A stretch of DNA of 64,000 nucleotides from Sphingobium estronivorans (GTDB lineage: Bacteria > Pseudomonadota > Alphaproteobacteria > Sphingomonadales > Sphingomonadaceae), in NCBI RefSeq assembly GCF_008692605.1, contig NZ_LFCT01000002.1, positions 1 to 64,000 of the forward strand, written 5' to 3'. How positions within the stretch are numbered: the stretch's first letter is position 1; each line of letters begins with the position of its first letter. Positions 8,302-17,840 of the stretch are shown piece by piece. The position numbers and the translations under genes are program-made. The notes under the pieces are model-generated. The model saw nothing but the letters and a program-made list of their open reading frames with translations. It ran no database searches and was not told the DNA's origin.

Positions 8302-9495
8302 CTAGCCGCGCCAAGGCGCGAGAATGAGATCCTTGTGGACGACCAGCCGGACGATCGCTCCGGGCCGGATCGTGATCGTCGGCTGAATGTTGAGATTGCG
8401 CGACGTGAGCTGGTCGCCGGCCCGCGATACATTCTGCTGAGTCGACTCCCTGATCGCCTGGACGAGGTCGCTCTCACCGGTAACCGTCAGTTGCGAACCC
8501 ACTCCAAGCAGCGTGGACAGCGCGACCCCTTTGAGCAGGGCCCAGGTGTGGAAATCGACCTTGTCCTGAAGCCCAGCGTATCCGGACGCATCGGTCGCCG
8601 GCACATTGTCGATCCTCATCGAACTGCCGTCCGGCAGCATGATCCGCTGCCAGACGATCAGCGCGCGCTTCTGGCCGAACGCCACGACGCTGTCATAACT
8701 GCCGATCAACCGCGATCCCTGGGGAATGAGCAGGATGCGGCCCGTGGGACTATCGAACACCTGGCTGGTCACCTGCGCCGTGACAAGACCGGGTAGATCG
8801 GAACGAAGTCCCGTGATCAGGCTCGCCGAAATCACGCTCCCAGCTGAGAGCAGATAAGGCGAAGGTGCTGCTGTCAGCTTGTGCGGGTTGACGTCGTCCG
8901 AACGGTCGAGCGTCTCAACGAATTGCGCCTTGCGGCCCTGCGCGTTCGGATCACGATCGGGGTCAAGCGCCGGACTTGCCGTGGGTGTTGGAGTTGGAGC
9001 TGGTGTCACTGCTGCCTCAGCAACGATCGGTGTCGAGGCGGTGGTGTGGCCCTTTACTAGGACGTCGGACTCTCGAGCGGCCTTGAGCGCCGCGAGCTGA
9101 CGCTCACGTTCCTGCGCCGCCTGCTGGGCCGCCGGATCGCTACCGTTTCCGGTTTCCATCGCCACCCTGCGCTGGCTTTCGAGGATCGGGCGTCCGAGGT
9201 CTCCAGGCAGCGGTGGACCGAGTTTCGGCGCGTCACCATAGGTCGCGGGCAGTCCATTCAAGGCGTCGGCCGATGGCCGAGTGCTGGGCTCCGACAGTTC
9301 CTGGCGATCGGCAACGGCGCTGAACACCCGCGGCTTCAACGCGATCCAGGCTACCGCCATCAGGCTGACCGACCCCAGGGCGGCGATGGCGATGATAACT
9401 CCCCGGCGAAAACGGATCGCGCGAGCGGGTTTGGTCCGGATCGCCAAGGTCTCGGGATCGACCTTGGGCGCCGGAGGAATGACGGCCTCGCTCAT
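8302..9495 (-). CDS. trbI: TrbI, VirB10-like T4SS channel protein
   Basis: A protein of 397 aa. A short cytoplasmic N-terminus is followed by one membrane helix at about residues 33-52 (GVIIAIAALGSVSLMAVAWIA), a proline/threonine-rich periplasmic linker (TPAPTPTPTAS) and the conserved VirB10 C-terminal domain (LSAGSVISASLITGLRSDLPG, IPQGSRLIGSYDS). It bridges the inner membrane and the outer-membrane core of the conjugation pore. The ATG overlaps the trbG stop. Length is normal for the family. Confidence 0.93.
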   Translation of the reverse strand: MSEAVIPPAPKVDPETLAIRTKPARAIRFRRGVIIAIAALGSVSLMAVAWIALKPRVFSAVADRQELSEPSTRPSADALNGLPATYGDAPKLGPPLPGDLGRPILESQRRVAMETGNGSDPAAQQAAQERERQLAALKAARESDVLVKGHTTASTPIVAEAAVTPAPTPTPTASPALDPDRDPNAQGRKAQFVETLDRSDDVNPHKLTAAPSPYLLSAGSVISASLITGLRSDLPGLVTAQVTSQVFDSPTGRILLIPQGSRLIGSYDSVVAFGQKRALIVWQRIMLPDGSSMRIDNVPATDASGYAGLQDKVDFHTWALLKGVALSTLLGVGSQLTVTGESDLVQAIRESTQQNVSRAGDQLTSRNLNIQPTITIRPGAIVRLVVHKDLILAPWRG

Positions 9496-10424
9496 GAGCG
9501 CTTGCCCTTCCGCGAGGCACCACCCTCGGCGATACGACTGATGCGGACTATCTGCTGTTTCCTGGTGCCGAGCCTGAGTTCGGCCACATCGAAGATGCGA
9601 TCGACGACGTAGAAGCGGCCACGGACGCGGTAGTTGGCGAGTTCGGCCTCTCCGCCCGCACCAATGATGAAGAACGGCGGCGCCTCGCCGACCGCGATGC
9701 TGGCCGGAAACTCGACGAACGTTTGACGGCCGTCGTCGAAGGCACGGAGAGGTCGCCATGCAGCCTGGTCACCGCTGATGGTATAGTTGAAATGAAGGCT
9801 GTCGACGGACAGACCCTCCGAGACCGGTGCGGCTGCGGCGGCCTGTTCGGCCGCCCGGCGCAGTGCGATCAGCTGGTCCGCGGGATAGGTCCACGACAGT
9901 GCCGCCATCGCGGTGCGCGACGTCGCGGTAAGCTGGAGGTGGTAGCTCCGCCGATCGGTCGTGATGACGAGGTTGGTTGCGAGGCCTGACGCGAACGGCT
10001 TCACCAATATATGGGTGCGTTTCTCCGTGCCGCTGCCGCTCGTCGTGTCGCCGATCACCCAGCGCACTGTATCGCCGGCGGCAACCGCCACGAGGCTTTC
10101 GCCAGGCTGAAGGGCAATGTCGGTCACTGCGCCCGGCGCGGTGTAGACTTGGTAGATTGCGCCGTCCGCAAAGGGAAAGACCTGCACGGCATTCACGAAC
10201 CCCTGCGCCTGCGGTTCCTGGGTCGCCGCCCTGTTCGCGGTGGCGACGCGGGCCACGCTGGGGCTAATCGGACGTTTGACGCGGACGCGACGGACCGATG
10301 GCTTCGAGATTGGTACGACGGCGGGCGCGGCCACCGGCGTCGGCACCTTCGGCGATGCGACGGTCTGCGCGGACGCTGGCGCCGTCGCGAGGGCGATGGC
10401 CGATACGGCAAGGATGAATCTCAT
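9492..10424 (-). CDS. trbG: TrbG, VirB9-like T4SS outer-core protein
   Basis: A protein of 310 aa with a signal peptide (MRFILAVSAIALATAPASA, cut before QTVAS). The VirB9/TrbG domain follows, with GAVTDIALQPGESLVAVAAGD, DTVRWVIGD and THILVKPF, and the C-terminal segment FIIGAGGEAELANYRVRGRF. Periplasmic, in complex with TrbI. Both ends overlap neighbours by 4 nt (trbF upstream, trbI downstream). Confidence 0.93.
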   Translation of the reverse strand: MRFILAVSAIALATAPASAQTVASPKVPTPVAAPAVVPISKPSVRRVRVKRPISPSVARVATANRAATQEPQAQGFVNAVQVFPFADGAIYQVYTAPGAVTDIALQPGESLVAVAAGDTVRWVIGDTTSGSGTEKRTHILVKPFASGLATNLVITTDRRSYHLQLTATSRTAMAALSWTYPADQLIALRRAAEQAAAAAPVSEGLSVDSLHFNYTISGDQAAWRPLRAFDDGRQTFVEFPASIAVGEAPPFFIIGAGGEAELANYRVRGRFYVVDRIFDVAELRLGTRKQQIVRISRIAEGGASRKGKRS

Positions 10425-11230
10425 TGGCGTGACTCCGGGGCGGGCTGCGTAGGCGCAGCGAGATTGGGATCGAGGGGTGAACCGAGCGGCAGGTTGACCG
10501 CTGCCGGTGGCGACGGAGCCGGCGGCGCGGATGGTCGCGGCGTCGGCGGATCGAGTTCGCGGCTCCAGTCGACCGCATCGACATAGACGCCGAGCGGATT
10601 CCGGCGGAGGGTATCGGCGTCGCTCGGTGGCTTGATCACGATCGTGAGGATAGCGGTCCAGCGCGATGTCCCGGCCTCGGTACCACGCTCGTAGGCGGTC
10701 TCGGTCCACTTGACCTGGAACGAACGGTCCGACGCCCGCACCACGCTGGTGACCTGAACCGAAACAGTCCGCTCGCCGATATTAGCGAAGGGATCGGCGC
10801 CGCGCGCATAATCGCCGAGGAACTGGCTGCCGCGCTTGGTTGTGAAATCATAGGCTTCGAGCCAGTCCTGGCGAACCAGCACAGGATCGAGCGATCGGCC
10901 GCGGACGTTCGCGATAAAGCGTGACAGGTGCCATGCGATCTGCGGATCAGTGGGGTGATAGCCTGCCTCCGCTTCCGAGACGGCGCGTGCCTCGCCCAGC
11001 CGGTCGACCTCCACGACATAGGGCGTGATGCGGCTCTGCACCGACTGCCAGACGAGACCTGACGAGAGACCGCCGGTGAGGGCAAGGCACCCGAACGCCA
11101 TCAGGCGCCAGTTACGCGCTTGCACGCGGGCGGAGCCGATCCGCTCGTCCCACACTTGGCCGGCACGCTGGTACGGCGTCTCCGGCTCCGGGGTTTGTCC
11201 GTAACGCTGGACGGCGCGTTTGAAGATCAT
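10421..11230 (-). CDS. trbF: TrbF, VirB8-like T4SS assembly protein
   Basis: A protein of 269 aa. The N-terminal cytoplasmic part (PETPYQRAGQVWDERIGSAR) is typical of TrbF. One membrane helix (LMAFGCLALTGGLSSGLVW) is followed by a VirB8-like periplasmic domain (YVVEVDRLGEA, WHLSRFIANVRGRS). The C-terminal 40 residues are a proline/alanine tail. The frame continues far upstream through trbL in another reading, but the ATG at 11230 overlaps the trbL stop and is the natural start. Confidence 0.93.
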   Translation of the reverse strand: MIFKRAVQRYGQTPEPETPYQRAGQVWDERIGSARVQARNWRLMAFGCLALTGGLSSGLVWQSVQSRITPYVVEVDRLGEARAVSEAEAGYHPTDPQIAWHLSRFIANVRGRSLDPVLVRQDWLEAYDFTTKRGSQFLGDYARGADPFANIGERTVSVQVTSVVRASDRSFQVKWTETAYERGTEAGTSRWTAILTIVIKPPSDADTLRRNPLGVYVDAVDWSRELDPPTPRPSAPPAPSPPAAVNLPLGSPLDPNLAAPTQPAPESRQ

Positions 11231-12531
11231 CAGTCGTCCCTTTCCTTGATATCGGGGGTGGCGGAGGCGCCGCCACGATCGCCTTGCTGCAGGGTGTGCA
11301 GCGCGATCTGGCGGTGATGTCGGGCGGTCTGCTGGCCGCGCATGGCTCGTGCCCAAGCCGGGGTGCCGTCGGCATCGGCGGATGATCCTGCTTCGGCCCG
11401 GCCGCCGCGGTTGAGAGCATTCCAGGCCGCGGCCCAACCCTGCGAAGCGGCCTCGCCCAGGCCGAGCGCGCTCGAGGCCCGCTCGCGGGCGGCATTGCCG
11501 GCGGCGCGTGCCACGCCGCCGAGGCCAGCCGACATCGTCGGTGACGACGCGGTCTCCTTGCCCAGCGTGTAGGCGGTCGAAGCTGCCGATCCCATCGAGG
11601 TGCCGGCCCGCACTGCGCCGAGTGCCGCGCCGCCAAGGGCACGAGCACCGCCGACGGCTGCGCCGCCCGCAAGCATCGTGATACCGGCCGCCCCGACGGT
11701 CGTGCCGAGCGCGGCACCGGCACCAAGTTGCGGAGCTCCCGCAACGAGGCCCGAGGCAATGCTTGGACCAAAGATGCCGAGACCGAACATGGTCAGGCTG
11801 GCGAGCATCAGGCTCAGCGCCTGGCCGATGTCGGGCTCCTGGCCCTGAAGCGCGGCGGTGAACTCGATGAAGAAGTTGGAGCCGATACCGACGATGACGG
11901 CGAGCACCATCACCTTGATGCCCGACGAGACCACGTTGCCGAGGACGCGTTCGGCCAGGAAGCTGGTCCGGTTCCAGAGCGCGAATGGTACTAGGATGAA
12001 GCCGGCCAGCGAAGTCAGCTTGAACTCGATGATCGTGACGAACATCTGCACCGCGAGAATAAAGAAGGTGATGATGATGATCGCCCAGGCGAACAGCAGC
12101 ACAGCGATGGTCAGGAAATTGTCGAAGAAGCTGACGAACCCCGTCAGCTCGGACACCTGCTGAAGTAGAGGCCACGCGGCCGAGAAACCTGTCCCCGCGA
12201 GGCGGCCGGGTTTGAGAAGATCGGTCGCTGACATGCCGCCGCCGCCCGCGGTGAGGCCGGCCTGCGCGAACGAGCGGAAGATGATGTCGGCAAGGGTCGA
12301 AAAGCTGTTCAGGATGAACGCGAACGCGCCGATGTAGAGGATCTTCTTGAGGAAGCGGCCGATCACATTGTCGTCGCCGCCCATCGCCCAGAACAGTCCG
12401 GCCAGCGTGACGTCGATGCCGATCAACGTCACGGTCAGGAAGTGGACGTCGCCGCCGAGCAAACCGAAGCCAGCGTCGATGTAGGTGATGAACGCCTGCA
12501 TGAAGCGGTCGATGACATTGAGATCGTTCAC
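11230..12531 (-). CDS. trbL: TrbL, VirB6-like polytopic membrane protein
   Basis: A protein of 433 aa with a GTG start (NDLNVIDRFMQAFITYIDAG). At least six hydrophobic segments fill residues 25-260 (for example VTLIGIDVTLAGLFWAMGG and VLLFAWAIIIITFFILAVQM). Then comes a glycine/alanine-rich tail and a polar C-terminus. It forms the inner-membrane part of the conjugation channel. Between trbJ and trbL lies a 114-bp gap with no convincing trbK. Confidence 0.92.
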   Translation of the reverse strand: MNDLNVIDRFMQAFITYIDAGFGLLGGDVHFLTVTLIGIDVTLAGLFWAMGGDDNVIGRFLKKILYIGAFAFILNSFSTLADIIFRSFAQAGLTAGGGGMSATDLLKPGRLAGTGFSAAWPLLQQVSELTGFVSFFDNFLTIAVLLFAWAIIIITFFILAVQMFVTIIEFKLTSLAGFILVPFALWNRTSFLAERVLGNVVSSGIKVMVLAVIVGIGSNFFIEFTAALQGQEPDIGQALSLMLASLTMFGLGIFGPSIASGLVAGAPQLGAGAALGTTVGAAGITMLAGGAAVGGARALGGAALGAVRAGTSMGSAASTAYTLGKETASSPTMSAGLGGVARAAGNAARERASSALGLGEAASQGWAAAWNALNRGGRAEAGSSADADGTPAWARAMRGQQTARHHRQIALHTLQQGDRGGASATPDIKERDD

Positions 12532-12645
12532 GTCTGTTGGTTCCTCGGCGAAGTGAAAGAGACCGCGGGGCGAGGCCGGGGGAGCAAGACCCCACCCCGC
12601 GGCGGACGCCGACGGGAGGCGGACCGTCGCCGCCCTCCGGCGCGC

Positions 12646-13392
12646 CTATTGGGGGGTGTAGGCGGTGCCGGAACCGAGGAACTTCTTGGTCGCCGCCTGC
12701 GCATCGATCTGCGCTTGCGCCTGCCGCGCGCGCTCAATCGTCTCGGCGCGATACTGGGCGGCCATCATGTTCTGGATCTGGAACTGCTGCTTGGCGCTGA
12801 GCGCGAGCAGCTGGTTGGTTGCCTGCTGCGCTTGCAACGATCCTTCCGCGCCCTGGCTCTTCGCAACCAGCGAGGACAGGGTCTGGGCATCGGCCGCGAC
12901 GTTTTCGACGACCTGCGCCTGCACGGTCATCGTATGCTGGTAGGCGGTCATGGCGGTGTCGAGGCGAGAGCGCGCAGCAACGACCTGATCGTTCATCCGC
13001 AATGCCTGGCCGAAGCTCTGTGGGAAGAGTTGGTGGAATTGCTGGTCGAGGCCGGAGACCTGGAGCCGGATGCCCTGGGCTTGCCCCATGAGGCGGTCGA
13101 CCTGCTGCAGCGTCTGGGTAAGCGCCTGCAGCTCGGGGAAATCGATCGTCGTCAGGTTCTTCGCCTGGTTGAGCAGGCTTCGCGCCTGGTTCTGCAGCGA
13201 CTGGATCTGGTTGTTGATCTGGGTGAGCGTCCGGGCGGCCGTCAGGATGTTCTGGCTGTAGTTGCTCGGGTCGAACACCGTCAGCTGGGCGTGGGCAGGC
13301 GTAGTTGTCATGGCCAGGCCCATGGCGAGCGAGCCAGCTGATCCGAGACCAAGGGCGCTCGCGATCAGATATTTGCGGGTAAGGAAACGCAT
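12646..13392 (-). CDS. trbJ: TrbJ, VirB5-like T4SS protein
   Basis: A protein of 248 aa with a signal peptide (residues 1-34, ending TTTPAHA before QLTVFD). The sequence FDPSNYSQNILTAARTLTQI is the standard TrbJ opening. The rest is glutamine-rich and strongly helical. Predicted minor pilus or periplasmic adhesin component. The ATG at 13392 follows AGGAG and lies close behind the trbE stop (13397). Confidence 0.92.
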   Translation of the reverse strand: MRFLTRKYLIASALGLGSAGSLAMGLAMTTTPAHAQLTVFDPSNYSQNILTAARTLTQINNQIQSLQNQARSLLNQAKNLTTIDFPELQALTQTLQQVDRLMGQAQGIRLQVSGLDQQFHQLFPQSFGQALRMNDQVVAARSRLDTAMTAYQHTMTVQAQVVENVAADAQTLSSLVAKSQGAEGSLQAQQATNQLLALSAKQQFQIQNMMAAQYRAETIERARQAQAQIDAQAATKKFLGSGTAYTPQ

Positions 13393-13396
13393 CACA

Positions 13397-15835
13397 TTAC
13401 TCCTTTGCTTGGGGGGCGGGAAAATCGGCGAGCAGGTCGGCGGCCCAGTCGAGGCCGGCCGACGCGAGGAAGCGGGCCGCGAAATCCGAGGGGCCATCGT
13501 CGGCGATCATCGCGTCGATCCGCGATTGCGTGGCGGGGTCCGACGCGCCGCACAGGGCTAGCGCGACCGAACCAAGACCCAGTTCGAACAGCCGATTGCC
13601 GCGCGCCGACTGCAGGTAATATTGCCGCTTCGGCGTGGCGCGGCTGACCAGTTCGATCTGGCGGTCGTTCAGGCCGAACCGCTCATAGGCCTCGCGGCTC
13701 TGCGGCTCGATCGCGCGATCATTGGGAAGCAGGATGCGCTGCGGGCAACTCTCGATGATGGCCGGCGCGATGCTGCTAGATGCGATGTCGGCCAGGCTCT
13801 GCGTCGCGAACAGCACCGCGACATTCTTCTTGCGAAGCACCTTCAGCCATTCGCGAATGCGCGCGGCGAACAGGGGATGGTCAAGGAATATCCAGGCCTC
13901 GTCGAGCACCAGCAGGGTCGGCCGACCATCGAACCGCTCTTCCAGCCGGTGGAAGAGATAGGTCAGCACGGGCGCCACCACGCCGGCCTGGCCCATTAGC
14001 TCCTCGCTCTCGAAGCACTGCACATCGGCGAAGGCGAGATGCTGCTCGGCCGCGTCGAGCAGCCGCCCATAGGGGCCGTCTAGGGTGTAGGCGCCGAGCG
14101 CGGTGCGAAGCGCATTGGATTGGAGGAGCAGAGTCAGCCCGGTAAGGGTGCGTTCCTCCGGCGGCGCAGACGCCAGGCTGCCGAGCGCCGACCAGACGGC
14201 ATCCTTCACCTCGGGCGTGACGAGGACCTTTTCGTGCGTGAGCAGCGCCGCGATCCATTCCGCCGCCCAGCTTCGCTCGGTGGCGTCATCGATCCTGCGC
14301 AAAGGCTGGAACGCCAGCGTCTCACCCGCATCGGCACCGAGTCCGAGCGCGTGGTGTGCGCCGCCCATCGCCAGCACGGCCGCCCGTGCGGAAAACCCCT
14401 TGTCGAAGATATAGACCTGAGAGCCCGCGTAGCGCCGAAACTGGAGCGCGATCAACGCGAGCAACACCGATTTGCCGGCGCCCGTCGGTCCGACCACCAG
14501 CATGTGCCCGACGTCGCCGACGTGTGTCGACAGGCGGAACGGCGTCGATCCTGCCGTGCTGGCATGGAGCAACGGAGGACCGTCGAGATGGGCGTTGCGG
14601 ACAGGGCCGGCCCAGACCGACGACAGCGGCATCAGATGCGCGAGGTTCAGCGTGTGGACCAGGGGCTGCCGGACGTTCGCGTAGACTTGCCCTGGCAGCG
14701 ACGACAGCCACGCCTCGACCGCGTTGACGCCTTCTCGTATCGTCGTGAAGCCGAGCCCGTTGACGATCCGTTCGACCCGCCTGACCTTGTCTTCGACGCC
14801 GGCGCGATCACTATCGCTGACCGTGATGGTCGTGGTCAGGTGGCCGAACGCGACATGGTCGCCGCCCAGGACCTGAAGCGCGAGGTCAGCATCGACGACC
14901 TTGTTGTCGGCGTCGGTGTCGAGCAGCTGCGACGGCTGATTATACATGATCTCGCGCAGGAGCGCGGTGATCGACTTGCGCTTGTTGAACCACTGCCGGC
15001 GCAGCTTGGTCAGCGCCTTGGTGGCGTCGCTCTTGTCGAGCGCGAGAAAGCGCGTGACCCAGCGATAGCCGAAGTCCTGATGGTTGAGCGCATCAAGGAT
15101 TCCCGGCCGGCTCATGCTTGGGAAGCCGAGCACGGTCAGGGTGCGAAGGTGGGTGCCGCCGAGCTGCGGCTCCAGCCCGCCGGTCAGCGGCGTGTCGACG
15201 AGAAGAGCGTCGAGATAGACCGGCGTCTCCGGGACCGCGACATTATGCGGGCGATTGGAGATGGTGCCATGGAGGAAGGTCAGCGTCTCGGAGTCATCGA
15301 GCGCGCGGACCTCGGGCATGAAGCTCGCGAAGAGATCCAGGGCGCGATCGCTTTCGGCGATGAAGCTAGACAGCGCTCCGTGCCAGTCGCGACCCTTGTC
15401 GGCATCGGGCCGCTCGACGAGCGAACGGCCGGCCGCCTCGGCGCTATCCGGCGTGGGCAGCCAAGTCAGCGTCAAATGGTAGCGGCTCTCGTAGTGCTCG
15501 CCTTCGCCGAGGAAGGCGGCGCGGCGTTCCTGGTCAACCAGCCAGGACGCGGCGTCCGGAAAGCCGCTGTCGGGGTAGGCAGATGCCTCGCGACGTTCGG
15601 CCTCGAAGAACAGCGCCCAGCCCGTCCCGAAGCGCTTGAGGACATTATTGGCCCGGGCGCAGGCCGAGATCAGCTCGCCCTCGGTTGCGGATTCCAGGTC
15701 AGGACCCCGGAAACGCAGCGTCCGCTGGAAGCTCCCATCCTTGTTGAGGATGATGCCGGGCGCGACGAGCGCCGCCCATGGAAGATGGTCCGCCAACCGG
15801 TCGGGACGGTGACGATATTCGGCGAGATTCAGCAC
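13397..15835 (-). CDS. trbE: TrbE, VirB4-type T4SS ATPase
   Basis: A protein of 812 aa, normal for TrbE. The N-terminal CagE/TrbE region (AEYRHRPDRLADHLPWAALV) is followed by a nucleotide-binding domain with Walker A VGPTGAGKSV and Walker B LLVLDEAWIFLD. A conserved NVAVLFATQS segment also fits. It energises pilus assembly and substrate transfer at the inner membrane. The GTG at 15835 is chosen because the conserved start VLNLAEYR begins there and it overlaps the end of trbD by 7 nt. Confidence 0.93.
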   Translation of the reverse strand: MLNLAEYRHRPDRLADHLPWAALVAPGIILNKDGSFQRTLRFRGPDLESATEGELISACARANNVLKRFGTGWALFFEAERREASAYPDSGFPDAASWLVDQERRAAFLGEGEHYESRYHLTLTWLPTPDSAEAAGRSLVERPDADKGRDWHGALSSFIAESDRALDLFASFMPEVRALDDSETLTFLHGTISNRPHNVAVPETPVYLDALLVDTPLTGGLEPQLGGTHLRTLTVLGFPSMSRPGILDALNHQDFGYRWVTRFLALDKSDATKALTKLRRQWFNKRKSITALLREIMYNQPSQLLDTDADNKVVDADLALQVLGGDHVAFGHLTTTITVSDSDRAGVEDKVRRVERIVNGLGFTTIREGVNAVEAWLSSLPGQVYANVRQPLVHTLNLAHLMPLSSVWAGPVRNAHLDGPPLLHASTAGSTPFRLSTHVGDVGHMLVVGPTGAGKSVLLALIALQFRRYAGSQVYIFDKGFSARAAVLAMGGAHHALGLGADAGETLAFQPLRRIDDATERSWAAEWIAALLTHEKVLVTPEVKDAVWSALGSLASAPPEERTLTGLTLLLQSNALRTALGAYTLDGPYGRLLDAAEQHLAFADVQCFESEELMGQAGVVAPVLTYLFHRLEERFDGRPTLLVLDEAWIFLDHPLFAARIREWLKVLRKKNVAVLFATQSLADIASSSIAPAIIESCPQRILLPNDRAIEPQSREAYERFGLNDRQIELVSRATPKRQYYLQSARGNRLFELGLGSVALALCGASDPATQSRIDAMIADDGPSDFAARFLASAGLDWAADLLADFPAPQAKE

Positions 15836-16101
15836 GCGAGATAGCCTTTCTGGCGGAGATGACGGATCAGCACGGGTGCGAAATCCGGGTCGCGGCGCGC
15901 GGCAAAGACAGCGATGCTGTGGCCGACCGCCCAGAGCACAAGACCGGCGATCCATTGCTGGAGGCCGAGGCCGACGGCGGCGGCCAGCGTTCCGTTGACG
16001 ATCGCCAGCCCGCGCGGTGCGCCGCCGAGCAGGATCGGTGATCCGAGGCTCCCGTGGATGGGAGCCTCGAACCCTTCGAGATGTTGGCCGGCGCCAATCA
16101 C
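15829..16101 (-). CDS. trbD: TrbD, VirB3-like T4SS protein
   Basis: A protein of 90 aa with a GTG start at 16101 that overlaps the trbC stop (GTGA). After HLEGFEAPIHGSLGSPILLGG, the usual TrbD opening, comes a hydrophobic hairpin (GLAIVNGTLAAAVGLGLQQW and AGLVLWAVGHSIAVF) and a conserved DPDFAPVLIRHLR end. Small inner-membrane partner of TrbE. Confidence 0.9.
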   Translation of the reverse strand: MIGAGQHLEGFEAPIHGSLGSPILLGGAPRGLAIVNGTLAAAVGLGLQQWIAGLVLWAVGHSIAVFAARRDPDFAPVLIRHLRQKGYLAC

Positions 16102-16439
16102 GCGATCAGCGCCCCACCGCCGAAGCTGAAGAAGCTGAGGAAGAAGCTCGACGCCGCGAAAGCGATCGACAGGCCGAAGACTATCTGGATGAGGCGCCGG
16201 AAGCCGCCGCTGCTCTCGCCGAATGCCAGCGTCAGGCCGGTGACGATGATCACGATGACGGCGACGATCTTCGCGACCGGACCCTGGACTGATTCCAGCA
16301 CCTGCTGGAGCGGTTGCTCCCACGGCATGCCTGATCCCGCCGCCTCCGCGGCGGGGGCTATGGCAAGGATCAGGCCGATGGCCGCGCCGACGAGGAAGGT
16401 CGATCCGCGAGACGGAATCTTGGCAAGTTGCATGGTCAT
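16098..16439 (-). CDS. trbC: TrbC, VirB2-type conjugative pilin
   Basis: A protein of 113 aa: leader segment (STFLVGAAIGLILAIAPAAEA) and likely cleavage near AAGSGMPWE, then two hydrophobic helices (VAKIVAVIVIIVTGLTLAFG and IQIVFGLSIAFAASSFFLSF), as in pilin subunits. The ATG at 16439 overlaps the trbB stop; a second ATG two codons later is equally possible. Confidence 0.9.
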   Translation of the reverse strand: MTMQLAKIPSRGSTFLVGAAIGLILAIAPAAEAAGSGMPWEQPLQQVLESVQGPVAKIVAVIVIIVTGLTLAFGESSGGFRRLIQIVFGLSIAFAASSFFLSFFSFGGGALIA

Positions 16440-17425
16440 TCTCCTTGGGGGTTGAGGGGCGAGAGGAAGTCGGCGAGCGCGTAGGCGCCGGTGTCGGGAT
16501 CGAGCCCGGCGACACGCGCGATCTGCGAGATGCGGCGCTGGAGGCCGCGTCCGGAGATGAAGACGATGACGTCGATCGCCTCGGCGATCAGCCGGCGCGG
16601 GACCGTGACCACCGCCTCCTGGACAAGACCCTCGATCCGGTAGAGCGCGGAGAGCGCGCTATTAGCGTGGACGGTGGCGATGCCGCCGGGATGGCCGGTG
16701 TTCCAGGCCTTAAGCATGTCGAGCGCTTCGGGACCGCGCACCTCTCCGACGATGATGCGGTCGGGGCGCAGGCGCAGCGTCGAGCGGACGAGATCGGCCA
16801 TCGTGACGACGCCCGGTCGCGTGCGGAGAGCCACGGTGTCGGCGGCGGGACTTTGCAGCTCGCGCGTGTCCTCGATCAGGATGACGCGCTCATCGACCCA
16901 GGCCATTTCGGCGAGCAGCGCATTGGCGAGCGTGGTCTTTCCCGAGCTGGTGCCGCCGGCGACCAGAATGTTGTAGCGCTGGGTGACGCAGGCCTTCAGC
17001 CGGTCGGCAGCGGCCGGCGCCATGATGCCGTCAGCGACATAGTCGTCGAGGCTGTAGAGGCGCTCGGCGGGCTTGCGGATCGAGAAGCAGGGTGCGGTCG
17101 ATACGGGCGGCAGCACGCCTTCGAACCGCTCCCCCGCGCGTCCCTCGATATGCGGTGGCAGTTCGGCCGAGACGATCGGTGCGTCACCGTGAACCTCGGC
17201 CCTAGCATGGGAAGCGACGAGGCGGATGATCCGCTCGACCTGCGCGGCGTCCATCCGCACGCCTGTGTCGGTGCGGCCCTCGCCAAGCCGGTCGAGGCGC
17301 AGCGCGCCGTCGGGATTGACCATGATCTCGATGACGCGGGCATCGGCGAGGGCATCGGCGATCGCCGGTCCCATCGCCGTGCGCAGCATCGCGCGCCGCC
17401 GGTCTGCGGAGATACCGGCGCTCAC
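16436..17425 (-). CDS. trbB: TrbB, VirB11-type secretion ATPase
   Basis: A protein of 329 aa with Walker A VAGGTSSGKTTL, an Asp box (LIEDTRELQ), Walker B-like RIIVGEVRGPEALDML and a His box (GHPGGIATVHAN), the full VirB11/GspE set. Hexameric inner-face ATPase of the conjugation apparatus. GTG start at 17425, overlapping the CopG-like gene stop by 4 nt. Confidence 0.94.
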   Translation of the reverse strand: MSAGISADRRRAMLRTAMGPAIADALADARVIEIMVNPDGALRLDRLGEGRTDTGVRMDAAQVERIIRLVASHARAEVHGDAPIVSAELPPHIEGRAGERFEGVLPPVSTAPCFSIRKPAERLYSLDDYVADGIMAPAAADRLKACVTQRYNILVAGGTSSGKTTLANALLAEMAWVDERVILIEDTRELQSPAADTVALRTRPGVVTMADLVRSTLRLRPDRIIVGEVRGPEALDMLKAWNTGHPGGIATVHANSALSALYRIEGLVQEAVVTVPRRLIAEAIDVIVFISGRGLQRRISQIARVAGLDPDTGAYALADFLSPLNPQGE

Positions 17426-17838
17426 CGGCCGGACTCCGTCGCGCCGCCGAACCCGTCGGCGATTGTCCGCCGTCCAGCGGCGATCTGCCGCCCGACCTGG
17501 GCGATGAAGGCATCGAACCTCTTCGCGGCGATTGCCCGACCCGCATGATCATTCTCTGCAAGCGGGGCCTGGATCGCCAGCTCATAGCGGACGAACAGGG
17601 CCAGTGTTTCCAGCTGGATATGCCCGTCGCGCTCAAGCCGGCCGATTGCGGTGGTCAGACGATCGAGTCGGATGCCGAAGCGATCTTCCAATTCAGATGC
17701 GCCGCGGCGGTTGAGCCAGGCTGTGACCGCGTCGGTCAGGATCGCCGATTTGGACGCGCCCGGCTTTGCGGCCAACGCTTCAAGGCGATCGCTCACCGGT
17801 TTCGGCAGGAACAGCTGGTGGCGGATCTTCTCGACCAT
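17422..17838 (-). CDS. CopG-family ribbon-helix-helix regulator
   Basis: A protein of 138 aa. The N-terminal 45 residues (RHQLFLPKPVSDRLEALAA, SKSAILTDAVTAWL) form a ribbon-helix-helix. The rest is helical. Genes of this kind lie between traG and trbB in many ICEs and are annotated as CopG regulators; it probably controls the trb operon. It starts 2 nt after the traG stop. Confidence 0.85.
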   Translation of the reverse strand: MVEKIRHQLFLPKPVSDRLEALAAKPGASKSAILTDAVTAWLNRRGASELEDRFGIRLDRLTTAIGRLERDGHIQLETLALFVRYELAIQAPLAENDHAGRAIAAKRFDAFIAQVGRQIAAGRRTIADGFGGATESGR

Positions 17839-17840
17839 GG

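Noticed and set aside
12528..12737. Possible trbK between trbJ and trbL
   Set aside because: The 69-aa frame is arginine/proline-rich with no lipoprotein signal or cysteine box and overlaps the trbJ end.
14120..15844. 574-aa open frame on the + strand opposite trbE
   Set aside because: Antisense to a clear TrbE; arginine/glutamine-rich shadow composition typical of GC-rich DNA and no domain.
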